Positions 7,859-15,567 of a stretch of DNA of 64,000 bases are shown here, one piece after another. How positions within the stretch are numbered: the stretch's first letter is position 1; every line of letters begins with the position of its first letter. This stretch comes from Sphingobium herbicidovorans (lineage in GTDB: Bacteria; Pseudomonadota; Alphaproteobacteria; Sphingomonadales; Sphingomonadaceae): contig NZ_CP020538.1 in the NCBI RefSeq assembly GCF_002080435.1, forward strand, positions 2,351,501 to 2,415,500, read 5' to 3'. Under the pieces are notes generated by a model, which saw only the letters and a list, made by a program, of their open reading frames with translations, was not told the DNA's origin and searched no databases. A program made the translations under genes and the position numbers.

Positions 7859-8299
7859 TCAGACTCGCTCGGGCTCCGGAGCCGGGCGATCGATCATGGC
7901 CGTCAATGAGGCGAGATCCTCCGGCAGGGCTGGATCAAGCGGGAATGCACGATCCAGCATCAACTGAGCCCGAGCGAGATTCGGGTTATCAGGCTCCAGT
8001 CGCCGCAGTGGTTCGGCAACCAACTCGAACGCTCGCCGAAGCACGCGATTTTCCACCGCGAGCCGACGCAGCTGCGTTTCGATCCGCTGCTGATAGTCGC
8101 GATCGCGCTTGTCCTGCTGCTCTTCCCGGGCCTGCAATTCTTCGTGCCACGCCTGCAGCTTGGCCGCCCGCGTCCGTGCCCGGGCGTCCTTCCAATTCAG
8201 CGCCCAGGCAGCCCCTTTGCCCAGCGCCGCCAATATGGCGATCGCGCCAGCCACCATCCCGCCAACCTCACCGGCCGACGCCCCCGTTTCCACTGCCAT
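7859..8299 (-). CDS. Phage membrane-anchored coiled-coil protein, unknown function
   Basis: 146 residues. A glycine/alanine-rich hydrophobic N-terminal segment (about 10-36) is followed by a long charged helix rich in Arg, Glu and Gln (about 38-95), predicted coiled coil, and a proline-rich acidic tail. It lies between the holin-like gene at 8309 and the endolysin, so a role in lysis timing or as an alternative spanin-like protein is possible, but no family is recognised. Confidence 0.6.
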   Translation of the reverse strand: MAVETGASAGEVGGMVAGAIAILAALGKGAAWALNWKDARARTRAAKLQAWHEELQAREEQQDKRDRDYQQRIETQLRRLAVENRVLRRAFELVAEPLRRLEPDNPNLARAQLMLDRAFPLDPALPEDLASLTAMIDRPAPEPERV

Positions 8300-8308
8300 A
8301 TTCCTGGA

Positions 8309-8596
8309 TTACCCCGCTGCTATGAGCGCCGCGATAACGGTCGCGACAACCGGCCCGATCCAGTCGAGCCACTGGTCTAGCTTTGGCCAGACGCGAGGAT
8401 CGAGGCGACCCCACCAGGGCATGTTGATGCGCAGCCCGCCCCCGAACCGCTCGATCCAGCGATATTCAGCCTGGGCGACTTCCCGGCCGATGAAATAAGC
8501 GGAACCGAGCGCCGCGCCCGCCCACCAGTTGCCGGTGAGCAGGCCGACGACGGTTTGGGCGACCAGCGCCATGACGATGTGCTGCAGGAAGATCAT
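8309..8596 (-). CDS. Small membrane protein in the lysis region
   Basis: 95 residues with an N-terminal hydrophobic stretch (FLQHIVMALVAQTVVGLLTG plus a following helix to about residue 38) and a C-terminal helix (IGPVVATVIAALIAAG). The middle is tryptophan-rich (NMPWWGRLDPRVWPKLDQWLDWI). The start overlaps the end of the S74 fibre gene. It may be a holin or antiholin paired with the 56-residue protein. Confidence 0.6.
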   Translation of the reverse strand: MIFLQHIVMALVAQTVVGLLTGNWWAGAALGSAYFIGREVAQAEYRWIERFGGGLRINMPWWGRLDPRVWPKLDQWLDWIGPVVATVIAALIAAG

Positions 8597-9897
8597 GCCG
8601 CCTCCAACGCTTCGACGCGGGCGGTAAGGTCCGCGATCAGCGCCTCCTTTTCCTTGTCGAGTTCCCGCAGGCCCCAGCTGAGCAGCAAATCCAGTTGGTC
8701 AGTCCGCAGGCCGAAGCGGTTCCCTGCTTCGCGTTCGATGGTCTCACGTATGCCCGTCTGCAGTGGCTTGCCGTCAGCGTCGAGCAGCACTTCGGAAAAG
8801 ATGGGCTCCTGCCGCACCGCTTCGTCCCACTGGTCGAAGCAGAGCCAGGCTGGCGGCGGCGGTCCCTCCCAATCGGGATCAGGCCGCTGCTCAGCCCCGG
8901 TGCCAATGAGCGGAGCGCACAGGCCCTCACCGGCGACGATGGCCCATACGGCCTGCGCGCGGACACCGAAGTGCCAGCGCGCGCCGTCCGCGCCTTTCTC
9001 CTCGATCGATTCCAGAAACTGAAACCAGCCCAGCTCATCAAGTATCGCGCGGGCAATCCGCAGATACTTCGCGCGATCATCCGCATTGATCCCGATCCAC
9101 GACTTTTCACGCTCGTCGGAGGTGTGGATTGTGCTGGTGCCAGAGTAAAACTGCCTAATCCTGTTCGCTGCGCCGCCAACGTCATAGACGTTATCTGCGA
9201 CTGGAAAGAGATGGCCGGACGAAGAGAACTGCCACCTTTCCTGCCCATTCAGGGCAAAGCGGATTGACCCGCCACCGCGATAAGCATTGATAATAAGCCC
9301 GGCAGTTGCGTCAGACGCTCCGGTAGTACCGATTACTCCGCAACCATTCCCCGACGATGTAACAAAGTTTAAGCCCCTCCCAGTCGAATCGTCTGCAATA
9401 ACTGCGCGGGCGCCGGAGAGGTCGGGCGCTGTGCGACCGACACACAATGCACCATTCGAATCGACCCTCACGCGCTCGACGCCGGCCGTAACCAGCGCCA
9501 TGGCATCTGCGCTTGGGCGATAGATGCCGGTATCCTCATCGCCGCTAAACCGAAATCCCGGCGTGCCGACGCTGCCCCCGGGGAAGATGCCTTGTCCCAC
9601 GCCATCCCTGACCGTAGCAAAGGACAGCACCAGGACTGCCGCTTGCGTGGCCAGGTCGCGCAGATAGCCCTGCACGGGCATGATCCGATAAGCCTGACCC
9701 GACGCGGTCGTGCCGACATAGTTGGTCCGCAGCGTGATCGACGTCGCCGAGTTGACCGACAATATCTCATAGGGAATGCCGTTCGGGCCGATGAAGGCTT
9801 GCCCCGCATCGACGTTGCCCACCCATCCGGTGCTGGTTCCGGTGACCGTGGCGCTGTTGTTGGTGACGGCGACCGTCCCCGCATTATACCAAGGCAA
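8593..9897 (-). CDS. Tail fibre with C-terminal S74 intramolecular chaperone
   Basis: 434 residues. The N-terminal half is a beta-repeat fibre domain (NSATVTGTSTGW, GNVDAGQAFIG). The central region has EDTGIYRPSADAMALVTAGVERVRV-type repeats common in phage fibre shafts. From about residue 290 the Peptidase_S74 chaperone begins (TSDEREKSW) and ends in a coiled-coil heptad segment. S74 domains trimerise the fibre and then cut themselves off. This is the likely receptor-binding part of the tail. Confidence 0.9.
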   Translation of the reverse strand: MPWYNAGTVAVTNNSATVTGTSTGWVGNVDAGQAFIGPNGIPYEILSVNSATSITLRTNYVGTTASGQAYRIMPVQGYLRDLATQAAVLVLSFATVRDGVGQGIFPGGSVGTPGFRFSGDEDTGIYRPSADAMALVTAGVERVRVDSNGALCVGRTAPDLSGARAVIADDSTGRGLNFVTSSGNGCGVIGTTGASDATAGLIINAYRGGGSIRFALNGQERWQFSSSGHLFPVADNVYDVGGAANRIRQFYSGTSTIHTSDEREKSWIGINADDRAKYLRIARAILDELGWFQFLESIEEKGADGARWHFGVRAQAVWAIVAGEGLCAPLIGTGAEQRPDPDWEGPPPPAWLCFDQWDEAVRQEPIFSEVLLDADGKPLQTGIRETIEREAGNRFGLRTDQLDLLLSWGLRELDKEKEALIADLTARVEALEAA

Positions 9898-9994
9898 TAG
9901 TTATCTCCCCATGGGCGTGCAGATCCGCGCGCATCCACGCGCAGATGATGAAGGTCGTCAGGTCAGGTGGTCGGATCGGATCGAGGCGAAACCC

Positions 9995-10735
9995 TCACCA
10001 CTCCGGAACGTGTGTCATGTCGGCGATGATGACCGCATAGGAGCGATCGACGGAATCCTGATGGTCGTAAGCCATGTCAGGGAATGCATAATCGTCGTCG
10101 TCCATGTAGGACATGTCGATCGAGGTCAGCACCCCGCCGGACAGGCGCAGCCCCATGATCTCGCGCCGGATGCGATAGAAGCGCAGGTTGGAGCCGATGT
10201 CGTCATAGGCGCGGTCGTCATCCATGCGGGTGCGACCAGCCCATTTGAAGCAGCAGAAGCCCCACTTGCGATTGGTCGGCAGCGACAGGTTGATCGGGTT
10301 CGCGACATAGTCGCTCCCGGTCAGAACCTGATGCACCCGCAGGTAGCGATAGCCCGAATAATAGGTGACGACGCCAGCAGCCGTCCTGACAACCAAACCC
10401 CATTTATTGAGCGGCGATGGCAATGGCAGCGGCGTATCGAACACAGCCAGCTTCGATGTGCTGCCTCGGGCCTTGTTGGTGACCAGGAAGCCACTGTCGC
10501 TCAGGCCGGTGTAAGCATCGGCCGAGAAGAACACGAGCGGCGTCTCGGGCGAGCTTGGCGGCGCCGCGTCCATGTAGCTGTAGCCGTTCTTCGGATATTC
10601 CGTGAACGTCTGATAGTCATCCTTGTCGGGCGAAGAGGTGGTCGCGGTCGCGACGGTGCGCAGCATCAGATTCCGGTAAAACTGGTCGATCTGCACTGCG
10701 CCGGAACTTCCGACGATCCTCAGGCCGTATGGCAT
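9995..10735 (-). CDS. Minor tail protein, N-terminus paralogous to the preceding gene
   Basis: 246 residues starting at the ATG at 10735 (TGATG overlap with the previous stop; a TTG one codon upstream is not needed). The first residues (MPYGLRIVGSSGAVQIDQFY) parallel those of the 109-residue neighbour (MPWGLRIRDEDGNLQIEE), so the two share a docking module. The remainder is beta-rich and aromatic with a very acidic stretch (SYMDDDDYAF). It lies between the tail-tip protein and the S74 fibre and is probably a tip-attached structural protein. No domain is recognised. Confidence 0.7.
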   Translation of the reverse strand: MPYGLRIVGSSGAVQIDQFYRNLMLRTVATATTSSPDKDDYQTFTEYPKNGYSYMDAAPPSSPETPLVFFSADAYTGLSDSGFLVTNKARGSTSKLAVFDTPLPLPSPLNKWGLVVRTAAGVVTYYSGYRYLRVHQVLTGSDYVANPINLSLPTNRKWGFCCFKWAGRTRMDDDRAYDDIGSNLRFYRIRREIMGLRLSGGVLTSIDMSYMDDDDYAFPDMAYDHQDSVDRSYAVIIADMTHVPEW

Positions 10736-11064
10736 CAATATACCCCGTAAAGCAGGCGAACGGCGGTGACGTTGGGGGCGGGCGAGATATTTCGGTCAAT
10801 GGACCAGCTCAGCGTTTGTCCCGACACCGAGATAGTGACGCCAGCGACAGGCCGCCTTGGGATAGAGGAATAGTCGTATCTGATCGCCCACCAGGGCGTG
10901 CCGGTCAGGAAGATCGCGTCGTTGAACGATCCTGTCCAAGTGGTGCCGGAAACGGTGGAGTTTTCAGCGGTGATGTCGAAGAAACCCGAGACCCGTCCAT
11001 AACGTGCCCCTTCTTCGATCTGCAGATTGCCATCCTCATCGCGGATGCGCAGGCCCCAGGGCAT
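10735..11064 (-). CDS. Small tail-tip protein with MPWGLRI-type docking motif
   Basis: 109 residues, beta-rich, with an N-terminal MPWGLRIRDEDGNLQIEE segment shared with the next gene. Position after the large tail-tip (J-like) protein and overlapping start and stop codons on both sides suggest a minor tail component. No known domain is identified. Confidence 0.7.
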   Translation of the reverse strand: MPWGLRIRDEDGNLQIEEGARYGRVSGFFDITAENSTVSGTTWTGSFNDAIFLTGTPWWAIRYDYSSIPRRPVAGVTISVSGQTLSWSIDRNISPAPNVTAVRLLYGVY

Positions 11065-13835
11065 CAGTTGACGATCCAGCCCAGTTCGACGACACGCACG
11101 GAACCGCTTCGGATATATTGCGTCGTTCGGTTGCTCCCATCGATATCGATATAGAAGCCGTCAGTCGTGCCGCTGGGCGGCAGGACGCGGAATCGATCAG
11201 ATCGGATCGTAAAACTGCCAACAGTGCCGTTGTTGTCGATCTCATAGCCGGTGATGCGGCCGTTCACATCGACGGTGAGCGCCGCCCGCCCGAAGAGTGT
11301 CGTGATGTCGCCTTGGGCGGTCCCGATCGCGACGGATTGGTTGGTGATACTCACGGTGTGGCCATTAACCGTGGCTGTGACCGAGTTGATCTGGTTGGAC
11401 AGCGATGCGTCGCCCGTCGCCCGAGCCGACACCTCTGCCGTGATCGCCGCTGAGTTGGCATCAACCGACGCCGACACGGTGTTTAACTGATTCGACAGCG
11501 CGGTGTCGGCCGTGGCGCGTACAGTCTGTTCAGTGCTGATGCCGGCTTCGGCAGCGCCCATGCGGACGCCCATGGCATCTACGGCCCGGGCGATGACCTG
11601 ATGCGCGTTCGCGCGGATTGTCCGTTCACTGCTGAATGATGCGCTGCTTTCGCTGGTCTTGATGGTCGCTGCCAGAAGCGCGCCAGCAACGGCTTCATTC
11701 GTCGTCGCCATCACGCCCAGCTTGTTCGAAAGCTCAACTATCCCCTGCGGACTGAGCGCATCGATCTGCTGCACGAGCAGTTCGATGTCGCCACTGTTCG
11801 TGGCGACGTTCTGCTCAATGGTTTCGATCGCGCTGCCTTGCGCCGCGATATCCGCCACGGCGGCATCGATGTCGGCCTGAGCCGCGTTGATGGCAGTCTG
11901 GGCGGCTGCAGCATCCTGCTCCAGCTGGGTCATCTGGACATCGATCTGGCTGAGCTGCCCTTCGATGATCGTGATCTTGCCCAAGCCGGTCACGACATTG
12001 ACGAACATCGTCATGTTGCCGAGCGCGGTGCCGACGCGATAGGCGATCCGCACATCATAGGCCGTCTCGCTCTCGAGCGGTGCGATGACATGCTCGACCG
12101 GCTCGACCGCCGAAAGGATGGCAGAGCCGGTCCACGGCTCGTCGCCCGTTTTGCGGTAGTCGATGACGATGGCGTCGGCCGAGGGCATCTCGCTCGCGCC
12201 GACCACCTGCAGGGCCGGGAAGCCTTCGCCGGAAGTCACGCCCGTGACGGTCCAGTTCTCAGCAAGCGGTGCGGGCGGCTTCAGGTCCGGCGCCGAGAGC
12301 CGGAACGGCTTGGGCGGCGTTGTCGTCTGCCCCAGCGCATAGGCATGCTTGGAATAGGTCTCCGTCTCGCCCGCGAACGACACCTTGCCGGTCGCCGGAT
12401 CCGGCGCGCGCCGGGTGATGAGTACCGGCTGATTGACCAGCCCTTCTTCCGGCACGTTCAGATAGACGACATCGCCCGTCTTCAGCCCGATCCATTCCGG
12501 CCCGGTCGTCCAGGTGAAGGGGCCAGCCTCGCGGCTGTTGACGACCGCATAGGCGGCGAGCTGGCCGGGCTGGCTCGCGGTGTCGCCGCTGAACACCTGC
12601 ACGAGCGGGAAATCGACTTCTTTGGTGCGCTGGCCGCCGTCCGCCGTCACATAGTCGGCCACGGTGACCGCCGTGCCGCTGATGACGGCCCAATCGCTAT
12701 CCTCATCGACGTAGCGCGGAATGACGCTGTTGAAGCGGTCGCGGCGGCTCTTGGTCGCCGCGATCGACAGGCCATCGAGCAAATGGCGGCTCTCGATCGT
12801 CGCGATCGCCGTGCGCGGCGTGGAGGTAAGACAGCCGATCATCGCGCCCGTCTGGGTCGGGATCGCGCCACCCGCCTGCAGGATCCGCTTCAGCGTGTCC
12901 CACTTGCTGTCCGTCGTCCACTCGACGCCGCCGACCTTCCAGCCGTTGGCATCGCAGACATTGGCGCACTCGACGAATTCGGCAACGCGGATGGTCGAGA
13001 CCGGCGCGCCGATGCCACACACCCGCTTGCCGTTCTGCCAGCGGCCCAGCGCCCAGGTGAGCGCGTGCAGGCCCGGATTGTCCGACCATTCATAGGTCGC
13101 CTCGTTGAGCGCGCGGTGCGAGCCCGATCCGCCGGGATAGGTGCTATCCTTGCGCGGATCATAGACCTTCACCCATTTGCCGATCCACGCTGGCTCGGGC
13201 GCGCCTGCGCCGAACAGATCGCCGTCGGTATCGAAGCGAAGCGCCCATTGCGCGTGTGCGATGCCGCTCAGCTTGTGATTGGCGGTCCACTCGGGGAAGG
13301 GCTTGCCGCCGAAGGTCATCGCCAGCGCCGAGCCGCTCGACGCCCCCAGCGACAGCTTCTGCGCCATGTAGCGGTAGAAGCGGCCGTTGGCGTCGCCGTC
13401 GCTATTGGTCGAGAAGGTCACAGCCTCATTGTCGGCCGTGAATTGCTCGATGCTGTGGATTGGCCCGGCGATGCTGAGCAGGGCGACGAAGGCGAGGATG
13501 TCGTGCTTCGACTGCTGCTTGAACCCGTCATAGGTGCGGGCATAGACGCGCAGCCCCGACATGCGGGTGCGGCCGATCGCATAGGGTAGGCCGCTCTGCG
13601 GATTCGTCGCGAAGGTGGTCGCCGAACCTTCAACGCCCATCTTCGGCGCCATGAAAGCCGTGGCCATCGACAGGATGCCCGCGCCAAGGCTGGCATAGGT
13701 GCCGATCGAAAGCGCCGTCGCCGCCGTCGCGGATCCCGCCGCCGCAGCGGCCGCACCGCCGGCAGCGATGCCAACGCCCGTGGCAACCAGCGCGACCGCC
13801 GCCACCACCATGCCCGCAGTGCGCAGCACCCTCAT
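11064..13835 (-). CDS. Tail-tip/host-specificity protein (gpJ-like)
   Basis: 923 residues. The N-terminus is a glycine/alanine-rich hydrophobic region (about 8-65). It is followed by the Phage-tail_3-type domain (about 100-480; YAIGRTRMSGLRVYARTYDG and FTADNEAVTF motifs), fibronectin-like beta domains (about 500-620) and a long coiled-coil/beta-repeat C-terminus with repeated xNQLNTVSASVDANSAAI elements (about 620-860). It corresponds to the central tail fibre of lambda-like phages, which reads the host surface. It is the largest structural gene, and both neighbours overlap it. Confidence 0.88.
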   Translation of the reverse strand: MRVLRTAGMVVAAVALVATGVGIAAGGAAAAAAGSATAATALSIGTYASLGAGILSMATAFMAPKMGVEGSATTFATNPQSGLPYAIGRTRMSGLRVYARTYDGFKQQSKHDILAFVALLSIAGPIHSIEQFTADNEAVTFSTNSDGDANGRFYRYMAQKLSLGASSGSALAMTFGGKPFPEWTANHKLSGIAHAQWALRFDTDGDLFGAGAPEPAWIGKWVKVYDPRKDSTYPGGSGSHRALNEATYEWSDNPGLHALTWALGRWQNGKRVCGIGAPVSTIRVAEFVECANVCDANGWKVGGVEWTTDSKWDTLKRILQAGGAIPTQTGAMIGCLTSTPRTAIATIESRHLLDGLSIAATKSRRDRFNSVIPRYVDEDSDWAVISGTAVTVADYVTADGGQRTKEVDFPLVQVFSGDTASQPGQLAAYAVVNSREAGPFTWTTGPEWIGLKTGDVVYLNVPEEGLVNQPVLITRRAPDPATGKVSFAGETETYSKHAYALGQTTTPPKPFRLSAPDLKPPAPLAENWTVTGVTSGEGFPALQVVGASEMPSADAIVIDYRKTGDEPWTGSAILSAVEPVEHVIAPLESETAYDVRIAYRVGTALGNMTMFVNVVTGLGKITIIEGQLSQIDVQMTQLEQDAAAAQTAINAAQADIDAAVADIAAQGSAIETIEQNVATNSGDIELLVQQIDALSPQGIVELSNKLGVMATTNEAVAGALLAATIKTSESSASFSSERTIRANAHQVIARAVDAMGVRMGAAEAGISTEQTVRATADTALSNQLNTVSASVDANSAAITAEVSARATGDASLSNQINSVTATVNGHTVSITNQSVAIGTAQGDITTLFGRAALTVDVNGRITGYEIDNNGTVGSFTIRSDRFRVLPPSGTTDGFYIDIDGSNRTTQYIRSGSVRVVELGWIVN

Positions 13836-14254
13836 TACAACACACTCCAGGCGCGCAGGATCCTGTCGGGCGCGAACGTCACCAGACCGGGATGATCCTC
13901 ATGAAAACAGAACAGGTTGCCATTGCCGGCGTAGATACCAATCGCGCCCAACGGCGCTTCAGCGGGCATTTCCGCGATATCGCCCAGCAGCATGCGGGCA
14001 TAGGGAATTGGCGTGAGGCCGATCCCATCGGCCATTTCCGCCAACGTCGCATAACCGAGCCGCCGCAGCGCGCGGGACGCGCCAAGGGGGGAACTGTAGC
14101 TGCCAGCCTTGCTGATCAGGATCTTGTGACCCAGCCTTTTCAGGTGAAACGCGGCGACCTTCGCGCAATCCACCTTCCCCCACTCGAAGGGTCGATCCCG
14201 ATAGCGCGCCATCGTGGCCTCAATCGCTGCGTGTCGGCGTTCCAGCGGCGTCAT
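13835..14254 (-). CDS. DUF6950-type tail protein (NlpC/P60-related cysteine peptidase fold)
   Basis: 139 residues from the ATG at 14254, which overlaps the previous stop (ATGA). The segment FEWGKVDCAKVAAFHLKRLG carries the nucleophile-type cysteine, and GAIGIYAGNGNLFCF is the second strand region. Proteins of this family precede the tail-tip protein in many siphophages and are thought to cut peptidoglycan during DNA entry. The expected catalytic histidine (as in FHEDHPGL) is present but unverified. Confidence 0.75.
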   Translation of the reverse strand: MTPLERRHAAIEATMARYRDRPFEWGKVDCAKVAAFHLKRLGHKILISKAGSYSSPLGASRALRRLGYATLAEMADGIGLTPIPYARMLLGDIAEMPAEAPLGAIGIYAGNGNLFCFHEDHPGLVTFAPDRILRAWSVL

Positions 14255-14910
14255 CGCGGCATGCTCGCTTTTACAGCCTGAGCGTTGGCGAGCCATCCAG
14301 CGAGCCCGTTCTTCTGATTGTTGCCCTGCGGCGGCTTCGCACCCCAATAGAGGTTCACGTCGGTACCTGTCATATGCTCGAGGCCGAGCTCACCCGGCCA
14401 GATCGACTGATGCCAGGCATTCTGCGCGCGCTGCCCTTCCTCGACCTCGAACAGCCGCTCAAACACGCTGACCACCGTAAAGCTCACGCTTCGCTCGCCC
14501 TGGGCATCGATCTCGACCGTTGGAACGTCGATCTCGCCCAGGAACACCACCTCCGGCGTGCCGATGACTGTTCCAGTCGTCATGTTCACCGCGCCGACGA
14601 GCAGCTGCACGGAACACCCCTGCATGTGGGGACTGGCAAGGGTCGCGGCCCCGCTGACATTCGGCGGAAACAGCTTGATCGTGATTTCCGGAGCCTGGTC
14701 GCCGATCTCTTCACTGAGTTCGGAGAGTTCGGCGATCGTCCCGAACACATCGTCGCAGCCGGTATAGGTCTCGCCGCCGATCTGGAGCGTGCCAGACCCA
14801 TCCAGCAGCCGGATGGTGTATGTCGGCAGCGCAATCCTGAGCGCGCCAAAGAGCAGCACGCTGGGCTGTGCCAGCGCACTTTTGAGAGTAGGATCCACGG
14901 GAACCCCCAA
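14251..14910 (-). CDS. Minor tail (baseplate/hub) protein
   Basis: 219 residues, beta-rich. It lies between the distal-tail-like protein and the DUF6950 peptidase, the usual slot of the L-like or hub protein in the tail-tip cassette. The GGETYTGCDDVFG segment and a late tryptophan (NAWHQSIWPG) are visible, but there is no motif I can name. An imperfect hairpin (14915-14939) lies just upstream. Confidence 0.7.
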   Translation of the reverse strand: MGVPVDPTLKSALAQPSVLLFGALRIALPTYTIRLLDGSGTLQIGGETYTGCDDVFGTIAELSELSEEIGDQAPEITIKLFPPNVSGAATLASPHMQGCSVQLLVGAVNMTTGTVIGTPEVVFLGEIDVPTVEIDAQGERSVSFTVVSVFERLFEVEEGQRAQNAWHQSIWPGELGLEHMTGTDVNLYWGAKPPQGNNQKNGLAGWLANAQAVKASMPR

Positions 14911-14914
14911 ATGG

Positions 14915-14939
14915 AAAGGGCCGCCGATGACGGCAGCCC
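14915..14939 (-). terminator. Hairpin before the minor tail gene (weak terminator)
   Basis: On the minus strand GGGC-T-GCCG-TCAT-CGGC-G-GCCC, with one mismatch in the stem, followed by TTTCC. It is weaker than the other junction hairpins but in the same position relative to the next ATG. Confidence 0.5.
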
Positions 14940-14970
14940 AGCAGGATGGAACAGGCGCGCGCTCTGAGCG

Positions 14971-15567
14971 CTACGCAGCTTCGACGATGGTGAAGTCGGG
15001 AATCTGGATCATGGGCGTTTGCAGCACGTCCCATCCGAAGGCGCTATCGATCCAGCCTTCGATCATGGGCGTGGCGATCTCCACCACATCGCCGGTGGAC
15101 AGTGCGGTGCGCAGCAGCGGGAAGATTGAAGCGCTGATCGTTCCGCCCACGCCGACCGTCACGGCTTCCCTAATCGCATAGACGTAGCGGCGGCCCGCAT
15201 GAATGATAGAGACGAACTGCCCTGCGCGCAGCTGGTAGCCCGGCGTCATCCCCGACAGCGGGAGGATCGACCCGCTCGCCACATTGGCCGACACGACAGG
15301 CGCACCGGGCGAGCCGGTATCGATGTCCTGCACGATCGGCATGACAGCACCAGCTTCGACGGCCTGCGCAAGCGCGTTGGCCCAGACCCGGCCATCCGGA
15401 TCGGCCATCAGCGTCGGCATCGACACCAGCATGGACCAGCGAGTGCCGAGCCGGTTGATCCTCTGCGTCGGCCCGCCCAGAAACGGCGTCAGGATGGTCC
15501 CGAACGACATGAGGTTCATCTTCGCCGCGCGCGGGCCCGGCGACGTCGGCAACGATATGGACGGCAT
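14971..15567 (-). CDS. Distal tail-like protein
   Basis: 198 residues from the ATG at 15567, which overlaps the tape-measure stop. It is beta-rich with an extended N-terminus (MPSISLPTSPGPRAAKMNL) and a GYQLRAGQFVSI segment resembling the M/distal-tail proteins that cap the tail tube in lambda-like phages. It lies directly after the tape measure, as expected for that role. Assignment is by position and general composition. Confidence 0.65.
   Translation of the reverse strand: MPSISLPTSPGPRAAKMNLMSFGTILTPFLGGPTQRINRLGTRWSMLVSMPTLMADPDGRVWANALAQAVEAGAVMPIVQDIDTGSPGAPVVSANVASGSILPLSGMTPGYQLRAGQFVSIIHAGRRYVYAIREAVTVGVGGTISASIFPLLRTALSTGDVVEIATPMIEGWIDSAFGWDVLQTPMIQIPDFTIVEAA

Noticed and set aside
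11838..13589. Plus-strand ORF of 583 residues
   Set aside because: Antisense to the tail-tip protein; very arginine/aspartate-rich, typical of GC-rich shadow frames.
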